From SMAG-U1939 sp036376595 (GTDB lineage Bacteria; Chloroflexota; Ktedonobacteria; Ktedonobacterales; JADMIN01), in assembly GCA_036376595.1 (NCBI GenBank), contig DASVAA010000189.1, positions 1 through 64,000 on the forward strand: 64,000 bases of DNA, in the 5' to 3' direction. The notes beneath the pieces were generated by a model that was not told the DNA's origin, ran no database searches, and was given only the letters and a program-made list of their open reading frames with translations. Made by a program: the position numbers and the translations under genes. Every line of letters begins with the position of its first letter. Position 1 is the first letter of the stretch. Shown in pieces: positions 51,484 through 59,118 of the stretch.

Positions 51484-51723
51484 AGTCTCCTCCCCCCATG
51501 CTCTGTGTCCGCACTGCCGTACGGTTCGGCGCCATGATGCGCCACCATATTAGCCTATCATAGCGAGCGGCCACGAGGGCTATCGCCGTGCACTGGCATC
51601 GGCATATACTTCGGGGGCCAGAGGTGACAGCGGTCAGTCATGCCTTGAACGGCAGTCATACGTCTTGAGCGCTGCTTCCTGGGCGCTCAGCTCGTGCTGT
51701 GATAGTTGCGAGGAAGGCACGAC

Positions 51724-52029
51724 GTGATCCTCACCGTAGTCGTCTTTTCTGCGTTCCTGATTTGCCTCACTGTGCTCTATGTGGCTATTGGCATGTGGTT
51801 AGACGCACATGGCGGGGCACGCCGCTGGCATGTGTGGGTGATGTCTGTCATCTTTTACGCGGCTGTCGTAGCCGGAATCATCATCGCTGCCCAGCCTCGT
51901 AACCTGCGGGTTGTCGGTGTCGGTGCCGGATTTGGCGCAGCATTCGGCGCCGTCTATGGATTGTTTGCCAAGGGGCCGCGCCCCCGCAGCCAGCGGCATC
52001 AGGAGTCGCAAACGCGCCCACGCCCATGA
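51724..52029 (+). CDS. Small membrane protein, unknown function
   Basis: 101 residues from a GTG start after GAGGAAGG. Hydrophobic helices ILTVVVFSAFLICLTVLYVAIGMWL, WVMSVIFYAAVVAGIIIAAQ and VVGVGAGFGAAFGAVYGLFA (glycine-rich) are seen, with an Arg/Pro-rich tail. No family recognised. It converges on a GNAT gene. Confidence 0.6.
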   Translation: MILTVVVFSAFLICLTVLYVAIGMWLDAHGGARRWHVWVMSVIFYAAVVAGIIIAAQPRNLRVVGVGAGFGAAFGAVYGLFAKGPRPRSQRHQESQTRPRP

Positions 52030-52053
52030 CCTGTGGAGATGATATCGCTTGAG

Positions 52054-52614
52054 CTAGGCGAGCACCCGCCGCATGATGGCCTGCGTCTGGCTGAAGCCTT
52101 CGCGGCGGTAGAAGTTGATCGCACGCTCGTTGCTGGCCGTGACGTAGAGCTGGACGACTGGCTGGCCGATGCTTTCGGCCCAGTCGCAGGTGTGCTCCAG
52201 CAGCGCGTCGGCGAGTCCACATCCGCGGCAGGTGTCATCCACGTAGAGCGCCTCGACCTCGACCCACTCACGGTAGCGCCACATGCCGGAGTCGCGATGG
52301 ACCGCGGCCAGCGCGAGGCCGCAGGGCCGGCCGGTGCCGGTCTCACGCGCGATGAGGCAGAGCGAGCCGGCGTCGTGCAGCGCGTGCTGGAGCATCGTAT
52401 CGAAGTGCGCTTCCCATTCCGCCGAGAGGGCAAAGCGCGAATCCAGGGCCGAGTTGAAGGCGTGGAGCTGGAGGAACATCACGCGAACCGCAGCGATGTC
52501 GCTGGGCTGCGCCTGGCTGATGACCCATTCCCGGCCATCACGCGGCATCGGCAGGCTCGCCGTGAGCTGCGAGTCAACCTCGGCTGGCCGGTCGAGCGTA
52601 GATGTGACGTTCAT
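52054..52614 (-). CDS. GNAT acetyltransferase
   Basis: 186 residues. The acyl-CoA motif is VEVEALYVDDTCRGCGLADALLEHTC (with CRGCG in place of the usual RRxGxG) and the C-terminal INFYRREGF is the classical beta6-beta7 element. ALDSRFALSAEWE resembles acetyltransferases of the RimI/amino-group class. MNVTSTLDRP is chosen as start, with the cluster GGGGAAGAAG upstream. Substrate unknown. It is divergent from folP. Confidence 0.83.
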   Translation of the reverse strand: MNVTSTLDRPAEVDSQLTASLPMPRDGREWVISQAQPSDIAAVRVMFLQLHAFNSALDSRFALSAEWEAHFDTMLQHALHDAGSLCLIARETGTGRPCGLALAAVHRDSGMWRYREWVEVEALYVDDTCRGCGLADALLEHTCDWAESIGQPVVQLYVTASNERAINFYRREGFSQTQAIMRRVLA

Positions 52615-52865
52615 CGTCTTCTTCCCCTCACACGCGCCGTGGCTCGTCTGTGCGATGACCGCCAGGATGCTTCCTCGCGGGAGAACGTCCAATTGGCGGC
52701 CGGTTTGATACAGTAGCGGGGTTCGCGAATCCACCTACCTATTCCGCCGCCGTGCCACGAAATCGGTGAGTCGCCGAGTTGAGATCAACCGGCGCCAGCG
52801 TGGCTGAGTGCTATACTTTCGGATGGCCGCGCTCCTCGCGCCGCGCGGCAGGGGAGCAGCCGCGT

Positions 52866-53771
52866 ATGAGCATGCTCGTTCCGCCTATCGCACCCATCCC
52901 GCCCACCGTGTGGGGCCGCCACCGGCTTGACTGGGGCAGTCGAACGTACGTGATGGGCATCCTCAACATCACGCCCGACTCGTTCTCGCTGGACGGCTTC
53001 GCCTTCGCGGGGGCGACGCGAGAGGAGATCGTGGCCGAGGCGGTGGCGCGGGCGCGACGCATGGTGTCCGACGGCGCGAGGCTGATCGATGTCGGCGGCG
53101 AGTCTACGCGACCGAGCACGGTGGGGCAGCCGTCGCTGGACCCGGCGATCGAGCGCGAGCGCGTGCTCCCGGTGATTGCGGCGCTGGCCGAGGCGCTGCC
53201 CGCCGAGACGATTCTCTCGATTGACACCTACCATGCCGAGACAGCAGCAGCGGCGCTGGACGCGGGCGCTTCCATGGTCAACGACGTACGGGGGCTGCGC
53301 GCCGATCCGGCGATGGCGCCGCTGGTGGCCGAGCGCGGCGTGCCCGTGGTGCTGATGAGCAACCTGCGCGGCGAGCCGCACCCCGATCCGCTCGCCGCGG
53401 TCGCCCGGATGCTGGCGCACAGCCTCGATCTCGCCCGTGCCGCCGGCACCCCCGAAGATCGGATCATCCTCGATCCGGGCTTCGGCTTCGGGCTGGTGGG
53501 GGGCGAGAATCTGCGTGTGCTGGCGCGGCTGGGGAGCTTGCGCGTCTTCGGGCGGCCGCTGCTGGTGGGCGTCTCGCGCAAGGCGCACATCGGGCAGGTG
53601 CTTGGCACACCGGTGGACGACCGCGTGGAGGGCACGGCGGCCGAGGTGGCGCTGAGCATCGCGCAGGGGGCCGACATCGTGCGCGTCCACGACGTGCGGG
53701 TGATGGCGCGCGTGGCGAAGATGGCCGACGCGGTGGTCCGCGGCTGGAATGAAGACGAGGCTGCGCGATGA
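52866..53771 (+). CDS. folP: Dihydropteroate synthase
   Basis: Joins pterin pyrophosphate with p-aminobenzoate in folate synthesis; target of sulfonamides. 301 residues. MGILNITPDSFS (pterin loop), LIDVGGESTRPST, SIDTYHAETA and PLLVGVSRKAHIG are conserved. It is the first gene of folP-folC-larC; its stop overlaps the folC ATG (ATGA). The extended N-terminus (about 25 residues before the barrel) is slightly longer than usual. GGGGAG precedes the ATG at 52866. Confidence 0.95.
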   Translation: MSMLVPPIAPIPPTVWGRHRLDWGSRTYVMGILNITPDSFSLDGFAFAGATREEIVAEAVARARRMVSDGARLIDVGGESTRPSTVGQPSLDPAIERERVLPVIAALAEALPAETILSIDTYHAETAAAALDAGASMVNDVRGLRADPAMAPLVAERGVPVVLMSNLRGEPHPDPLAAVARMLAHSLDLARAAGTPEDRIILDPGFGFGLVGGENLRVLARLGSLRVFGRPLLVGVSRKAHIGQVLGTPVDDRVEGTAAEVALSIAQGADIVRVHDVRVMARVAKMADAVVRGWNEDEAAR

Positions 53772-55192
53772 GCGAGTTGACCTATCGCGAGGCGCTGGAC
53801 TGGATCTACGGCTTCAGCAACACCGAGCGCACCGGCGTCTTCGTTCGTGACCGCGAGGACAATCTGCGGCGCGAGCGCGAGCTGCTGGCGGCGCTCGGCA
53901 ATCCGCAGCGTGCGTATGGCGTCTCGCACATCGCCGGCACCAAGGGCAAAGGCTCGACCTCGGCGCTGCTGGCGTCCATCCTGCAAGCCGCGGGGCTGCG
54001 CACCGGCCTCTACACCTCGCCCGACCTGCATACCTTTCGCGAGCGCATGCGCGTGGACGGCGAGCTGATCGCGCCGGAGGAGGTCGCGTGCCTGGTGCCG
54101 CGCATCGCGGCGGCGCTGGAGACGCTCGATCCCGCCCTGGGCAGCTACATCACCTGGGAGGTGGCGACGGCGCTGGCGCTGCTCTACTTCCGCGAGGCAG
54201 GGGCGCGGCACGCGGTGGTCGAGGTGGGGCTGGGCGGCCGACTGGACGCGACCAACGTGGTCGAGCCGCTGGCGACGGCGATCACCTCGATCAGCTACGA
54301 CCACATGACGGTGCTGGGCAACACACTGGCCGAGATCGCAGGCGAGAAGGCGGGGATCATCAAACCGGGTGTGCCGGTGATCACCTCGGCGCAGGCGCCG
54401 GAGGCGCTGGGGGTGATCGCGCGCGTGGCAGCGGAGCGCGGCGCGCCGCTGGTGCGCGTGGGACCAGAGGGCAGCGGTGCGGAGTACATCTATCGCGCCG
54501 GTCCCTACGACGCCGAGCGCCAGGCACTTGACGTGGTGACCCCATCCGGCGCCTACGAGGGATTGGAGCTGGCGCTGCTGGGCGTGCATCAACTGGAGAA
54601 CGCGACGGCGGCGGTGGCGCTGGCCGAGACGCTGCGCGCGGCGGGGCTGCCGATCGGCGAGCAGGCGATCCGCGCGGGGCTGGCATCGGCACGCTGGCCG
54701 GCGCGGATGCAGGTGGTAGCGCGGGCGCCGTGGATCGTGGTGGACGGGGCGCACAACGCCGACTCATTCGCCAAGCTCTTCGCCGGGCTGCGGCGCCACT
54801 TCCCCTTTGGCCGGCTGCTGCTGGTGCTGGGGCTGATGAGCGACAAAGACATCCCCGGCATCGCGCGCGAGATCGCCGCGGCGGGCGCGGACCATGTCTA
54901 CGCGGCAGCCTGGGGCAACCCACGTGCCGCCACGCCGGAGACGGTCGCCGAGCAATTGCGTGTCGCGGCACAAGGCGCGCCAGTAGAGGGCGCACGCCAC
55001 GCGCCCCTACAGGCCATCACCACGTATGCGAGCGTGGGTGAGGCGTTGTCGGCCGCGCGCGCCGAGGCGCAACCCGACGACCTCATCTGCGTCACCGGGT
55101 CGGTGGCCTTCGCTGGCGAGGCGCTGCGCTGGCTGGCGGCGAACGTACCAGAGACAACGGGCGCCATCGAGATTGCGGGCGTGGACCACTGA
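53768..55192 (+). CDS. folC: Folylpolyglutamate/dihydrofolate synthase
   Basis: Adds glutamate to folate and makes dihydrofolate. 474 residues. SHIAGTKGKGSTSALLASILQ is the P-loop, TGLYTSPDLHTFRERMRVDGE follows, and VEVGLGGRLDATNVVEP and ISYDHMTVLGNTLAEIAGEKAGIIKPGVPVI carry the omega loop and metal Asp/His. Coupled to folP by a 4-nt overlap. A palindrome-derived segment (EGARHAPLQA) occurs near residue 410. Confidence 0.95.
   Translation: MSELTYREALDWIYGFSNTERTGVFVRDREDNLRRERELLAALGNPQRAYGVSHIAGTKGKGSTSALLASILQAAGLRTGLYTSPDLHTFRERMRVDGELIAPEEVACLVPRIAAALETLDPALGSYITWEVATALALLYFREAGARHAVVEVGLGGRLDATNVVEPLATAITSISYDHMTVLGNTLAEIAGEKAGIIKPGVPVITSAQAPEALGVIARVAAERGAPLVRVGPEGSGAEYIYRAGPYDAERQALDVVTPSGAYEGLELALLGVHQLENATAAVALAETLRAAGLPIGEQAIRAGLASARWPARMQVVARAPWIVVDGAHNADSFAKLFAGLRRHFPFGRLLLVLGLMSDKDIPGIAREIAAAGADHVYAAAWGNPRAATPETVAEQLRVAAQGAPVEGARHAPLQAITTYASVGEALSAARAEAQPDDLICVTGSVAFAGEALRWLAANVPETTGAIEIAGVDH
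54987..55013. repeat. Dispersed palindrome inside folC
   Basis: AGGGCGCACG-CCACG-CGCCCCTACAGG, read in frame. It is a looser match (GGGCGC/GCGCCC) than the others but ends in the shared CCCCTAC. Confidence 0.5.
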
Positions 55193-55204
55193 GCGGAGCC
55201 GACG

Positions 55205-56479
55205 ATGATCCTCTATCTCGACTGCTTCTCCGGCATTAGCGGCGATATGCTGCTCGGCGCCCTGGTGGACGCGGGTCTGGATGCCGATACACTGCGCGAG
55301 GGGCTGGCGTCGCTCGATCTGTCGGGGTGGTCACTCGATGCGCGCCGCGTGACGGATCATGGCATCAGCGGCACGCGCGTGACGGTCGCGGTGGCCGGCG
55401 AGGGAGATCGCGGCACTGAAGTGCCAGCGCAGAGTGCGGGGGCTAAAGCCCGATCCACACTGGCGCAGCACGAGCACCGCACCTACCGCGACGTCGTGGC
55501 ACTGATCGAGCGCTCGCGCCTGAGTGAGTCTGTGCGCGAGCAGACGCTGGCGGCGTTCGGGCGGCTGGCCGAGGCTGAGGCGCAGATCCACGGCACGATG
55601 CCCGACGAGGTGACGTTCCACGAGGTCGGCGCGGTGGACTCGATCGTGGACATCACGGGAGCATATATCGCGTTCGAGGCGCTGGGCGTGACGCAGCTCT
55701 ACTGCTCGCCGCTGCCGCTGACCAGCGGGCGCGTGAAGTCGGCGCATGGCGTGCTGCCGGTTCCCGCGCCCGCCGTGCTGGCGCTGCTGGCGGGGACCGG
55801 AGTGGAGTGGGTGCCAGTGGAGGCTGCGCGGGGCGCGGGCGCGGAGGCGCGGGGCGAGCTGGTGACGCCGACGGGTGCACTCTTCGCCGCGGAGGCAGCC
55901 TTCGCCCAACCGAGCATGACCGTCGCGCGGGTGGGCTACGGCTTCGGCACGCGCGCGCTGCCGTGGGCCAACTGCCTGCGTGTGCTGCTGGGTGAGGCGC
56001 CAGGTGTGGCAGTCGCCGGCTTCGAGCGCGACGAGGTGACGGTGATCGAGGCCAACATAGACGACATGACCGGCGAGGCGCTCGGCTGGCTGCTGCGGCG
56101 GCTGCTAGAGGCTGGTGCGCTCGATGTGAGCTACGCGCCGATCCAGATGAAGAAGGACCGGCCTGCCGTACGTCTGACGATCATCGCGGCGATGGAGCAG
56201 GCGGATGCGCTGGCTGCGCTGGCGCTGCGCGAGAGCACGACGCTCGGCGTGCGCATGAGCCGCATGCCGCGACTGAAGGCGCATCGCGAGGTGGAGACGA
56301 TCGAGACGCCGCTGGGGCCGTGCGCCGTCAAAGTGAAGCGAGAGGGCGAGCGCGTGCTGGCGGTCAGTCCCGAATACGACGACTGCGCCGCGCTGGCGGC
56401 CCACGCTAGCTTGCCACTCGACGTGGTGCTGGCGCGGGTGACAGCGGCGGCACGGCGCCACTTCGGCTTGGAACCGTAG
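55205..56479 (+). CDS. larC: LarC nickel-pincer cofactor synthase
   Basis: 424 residues. LYLDCFSGISGDMLLGALVDAGL, VTFHEVGAVDSIVDITGAYIAFEAL, CSPLPLTSGRVKSAHGVLPVPAPAVLALL and IEANIDDMTGEALGWLLRRLLEAGALDV are the LarC (DUF111) signatures. LarC inserts nickel into the cofactor of lactate racemase-like enzymes; it is often found without larA, as here. It is one continuous frame, not the frameshifted LarC1/LarC2 of lactobacilli. A repeat-derived segment occurs near residue 70. It follows folC by 12 nt. Confidence 0.9.
   Translation: MILYLDCFSGISGDMLLGALVDAGLDADTLREGLASLDLSGWSLDARRVTDHGISGTRVTVAVAGEGDRGTEVPAQSAGAKARSTLAQHEHRTYRDVVALIERSRLSESVREQTLAAFGRLAEAEAQIHGTMPDEVTFHEVGAVDSIVDITGAYIAFEALGVTQLYCSPLPLTSGRVKSAHGVLPVPAPAVLALLAGTGVEWVPVEAARGAGAEARGELVTPTGALFAAEAAFAQPSMTVARVGYGFGTRALPWANCLRVLLGEAPGVAVAGFERDEVTVIEANIDDMTGEALGWLLRRLLEAGALDVSYAPIQMKKDRPAVRLTIIAAMEQADALAALALRESTTLGVRMSRMPRLKAHREVETIETPLGPCAVKVKREGERVLAVSPEYDDCAALAAHASLPLDVVLARVTAAARRHFGLEP
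55411..55456. repeat. Repeat-derived hairpins inside larC
   Basis: GGCACT-GA-AGTGCC and GGGCT-AA-AGCCC hairpins, read in frame in a variable region of larC. Similar words occur at 62862-62990. Confidence 0.6.
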
Positions 56480-56482
56480 GCA

Positions 56483-58015
56483 CTACGCTGCGATGCCGAG
56501 GAAGGCGGCCATACCGCTCGCGAGCTGGTGCTGCTTGCCGCTGGATGCGACTGGCGACAGGGTGGAGATATTGGGTCCGATGGCCGCGGCTCCAGCGAGC
56601 ATCGAAGTGGCGGCAGGTGGCGAGCAGAGCAGCAGCGTCTGGCCGTCGGCGGACCACGCCAGCGGATAGCTGTTGTGGCTGACCTGCGTCGCCGTGTCGG
56701 CGTCGAGGTTCAGCAGCCATACGCCAGCGGGCTGCGTTGCGGGTCCGCTGGTTCCCTCAGGACCTATACCCAACGCGGTGAGGCTCAGCGCGAGGGTGTG
56801 CGTGCCGGGCTGCCAGGTGAAGTGCGTCGAGTAGTTGCCACCCTGGGCGTAATCAGGGTTATCCATATTGACTAGCTTGTCCGCAAATGCCGCGGTGATA
56901 ATGGGCAGCGGCGTGACGGCGCCGCTGCGCAGGTCGGCGAGCTGCGCTGTCGGATTCCAGGCGTTCGACGCGATCAGCGCGACCGCACCATCGGGCGAGA
57001 CGTACACATCTGGCGGCAAGGGGAGGTTCGTGATCACGCGCGTCTGTCCCGTTGTCACGTCAACGACGCCGAGCAGATTCTGCAGTCCGCCGCTGAGTGT
57101 ATCCGCCTGGGGCGCGCCTTCGCTGACGATCGCCGCGAGATGCGTGGCATCGGTCCACGAGAGCAGACGGCCGAGACCGCCGGGCGCGCCGTTGACCTGC
57201 ACGGTGATCTGGTGCCCAGCCCCGCTAGCCGCGTTGACCAGCCAGATGGTGCCGCTGTCGAGCTGGCCGGCGGCGGCGATGGTGGAGCTATCGGGAGACC
57301 AGGCCAGTTGGAGCGCGGTCACATCCGTCACCTTGAGCGTCCCGGCGGCGAAGTCCAGGATCGCGACCTTGCCGCCGGTATTGGGGTCGCCGGCCTGGAT
57401 GTAGGCCATGCGCTGCCCGTTGGGTGAGATGCTGGCGGTAGCGCGCGGGGTAGAGTCGATCAGCCCGGCCTGCGGCAGTGCCGGCCCGGCGTAATCCTGG
57501 CCGTCAGGCGAGACGGCGTGCAGGTGGCCGGTGGTGTCGAGATAGATAGCCGCCCACGCGCCAGCCGGCAGCGGCGGCTTCCATCCAGTCCATCCACCGA
57601 CATGTGAGGGGGTGCCGGTGTGTGCCGGAGTGCCGAGCTGTGACGGCGCCGTTGGCTGCCGCATGCTGGTGAAGATCAGCGCGGCGAGGGCGATCACGGC
57701 GGCGGTGACAAGCACCGCGGCGATGCCGGCAGCGCGACCGCCGCGGCGAGCGGGCCGGCGTGTCGAGGCTGTATCAGCCGGCGTGGAGGTATCTGAGCGT
57801 CGTGTCAGCACGGAAATCTCCTCAGGAATACTCAGAGGTGAGCGCGACGGCGGGTGAGCGCCCTCCGAGGTCAGCCGGCCGGCGACGCGGGCGCGCAGCT
57901 CGTCGGCGGTGGGGCCGAGGGCACGGCGCGCGTCGTAGTAGCGGCGCAGCCGCGCTTCGAGCGCGGAGCCGTCACACGGCATGTCAAGGGGCTGTCCGTT
58001 CGGCTGATTACTCAT
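56483..58015 (-). CDS. Membrane-anchored probable anti-sigma factor with beta-propeller
   Basis: 510 residues. A cytoplasmic N-terminus (1-95) precedes one membrane helix (GIAAVLVTAAVIALAALIF) and an outer beta-propeller region with TolB/WD-like repeats (HLHAVSPDGQDY, ISPNGQRMAYI, LAWSPDSSTIAAAG). It starts inside the sigma-factor gene (8-nt overlap), which is typical of an ECF/anti-sigma pair, although no canonical zinc anti-sigma motif was seen. It would hold the sigma factor at the membrane until an outer signal is sensed. Confidence 0.75.
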   Translation of the reverse strand: MSNQPNGQPLDMPCDGSALEARLRRYYDARRALGPTADELRARVAGRLTSEGAHPPSRSPLSIPEEISVLTRRSDTSTPADTASTRRPARRGGRAAGIAAVLVTAAVIALAALIFTSMRQPTAPSQLGTPAHTGTPSHVGGWTGWKPPLPAGAWAAIYLDTTGHLHAVSPDGQDYAGPALPQAGLIDSTPRATASISPNGQRMAYIQAGDPNTGGKVAILDFAAGTLKVTDVTALQLAWSPDSSTIAAAGQLDSGTIWLVNAASGAGHQITVQVNGAPGGLGRLLSWTDATHLAAIVSEGAPQADTLSGGLQNLLGVVDVTTGQTRVITNLPLPPDVYVSPDGAVALIASNAWNPTAQLADLRSGAVTPLPIITAAFADKLVNMDNPDYAQGGNYSTHFTWQPGTHTLALSLTALGIGPEGTSGPATQPAGVWLLNLDADTATQVSHNSYPLAWSADGQTLLLCSPPAATSMLAGAAAIGPNISTLSPVASSGKQHQLASGMAAFLGIAA

Positions 58016-58595
58016 GGGCGCTGCCTCCCCGTCGGGGCGCCGTGACGTGGGATGCGAGCCGGCTGCGCAGGGTATCGAGCGCGCGTCGCAGGCGAGTCTT
58101 GACGGTGCCGAGGGGCGTGTGGGTCAGGTGAGAGATGGTCGCGAGGTCAAGGTCGGCGCCGAAGCGCAGCCCCAGCACCTGCCGCTGCTCGTCAGGCAGG
58201 TCGGCCAGGGCATGCTCTAGCTCGGGATCGGGGAACGCCGCGAGCACGGCGTCCGTGTCGTCATCCTGCCAGCGCGCGGCGTCCACCAGATCCGTATCCA
58301 GCCGAATGGTGTCGAGCGCGCGGCGGCGGGTCTGCTTGCGGCAGCGATTGGCGACGACGGTCACGAGCCACGGTCGGAAAGGCTCGCCGGGGCGGAAGCT
58401 GGCCAAGCCGTGCCAGACATCCACCCAGGCCTCTTGCGCGGCATCCTCGGCGGAGGCCGCATCAGGCAGCAGCGCCGCGGCCACTCGCAGTGTGAGATCA
58501 GCGTAGGCCGCGACGAGGGTGCCGAAGGCCTCGGCGTCGCCACGAGCCGCACGCGCGATCACGTCTTCTGCGACATCACTCGCACTCGCCGCCAC
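58008..58595 (-). CDS. ECF RNA polymerase sigma factor
   Basis: 195 residues. Region 2 (DAASAEDAAQEAWVDVWHGLASFRP, FRPWLVTVVANRCRKQTRRR) and region 4 (LADLPDEQRQVLGLRFGADLDLATISHLTHTPLGTVKTRLRRALDTLR) are clear. GTG at 58595 is preferred (GGGAGG just upstream) over an ATG at 58619. It overlaps the probable anti-sigma gene by 8 nt, so both are co-translated. A YciI stub lies upstream in the same direction; YciI/DGPF proteins commonly accompany ECF sigma genes. Confidence 0.93.
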   Translation of the reverse strand: MAASASDVAEDVIARAARGDAEAFGTLVAAYADLTLRVAAALLPDAASAEDAAQEAWVDVWHGLASFRPGEPFRPWLVTVVANRCRKQTRRRALDTIRLDTDLVDAARWQDDDTDAVLAAFPDPELEHALADLPDEQRQVLGLRFGADLDLATISHLTHTPLGTVKTRLRRALDTLRSRLASHVTAPRRGGSAHE

Positions 58596-58709
58596 GTTCC
58601 CTCCCGCCCTGAGAAGCACTCCTCACTTCTGAGTATCCGATGGAGGGAACGAAAAGATTCAATGGGGGTCACTGCAGTGTCGCCATGGGTGCGTCGGTTG
58701 CGGCAGCGC

Positions 58710-58796
58710 TCAGTCGGCGAAGATCGCGGCGCGCTCCTGCTCGGACCAGGCGGCGTAGACCGCGGGATTGTTGTAGATCAGCAGCATGTACTTCAC
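58710..58796 (-). pseudogene. Truncated YciI/DGPF-domain gene (28 codons)
   Basis: MKYMLLIYNNPAVYAAWSEQ, then ERAAIFAD and TGA. This is the first 28 residues of a YCII/DGPF protein, normally about 110-120. A GTG start at 58796 follows AGGAG. After the stop no further YCII sequence was seen. YciI genes often neighbour ECF sigma genes of the SigJ/ECF42 type, so this looks like the remains of a lost partner. Confidence 0.6.
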
Positions 58797-59118
58797 GTCG
58801 TCGCTCCTCTCGCTTGTGGCGGCAGCGGCGCCCGCGCTGGGCACCTCGTCTGTAGGCGCCTCACGTGTGCGCCTCTCACACAGTAGGTCGGAGCCGATTC
58901 CGAGACTTCGACATGTGCGACGGACAATTGCTCGGTCGGACAGATTTTCTGACGGCCGGCGCTTCGCCAGGCAGTATACTGCCCTGTTTGCCAGCAGTAG
59001 CGGAGCCATCCGCGGCAGACGCGCGACAAGGTGTGCGCGCGTACCCGCACCCAGCATGGCCTCGATCTATCGGCCCAGCCACGCGCGGCCCACTGAGTCA
59101 GGTGCTCGACAGCGCCAC
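58797..59118. other. Gap holding a perfect 14-bp palindrome
   Basis: 322 nt between the YciI stub and the cyclase gene. GGCAGTATACTGCC (58970-58983) is a perfect palindrome, about 175 nt from the stub start, and includes TATACT on both strands, so it could be a promoter or an operator. No gene seen. Confidence 0.5.
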
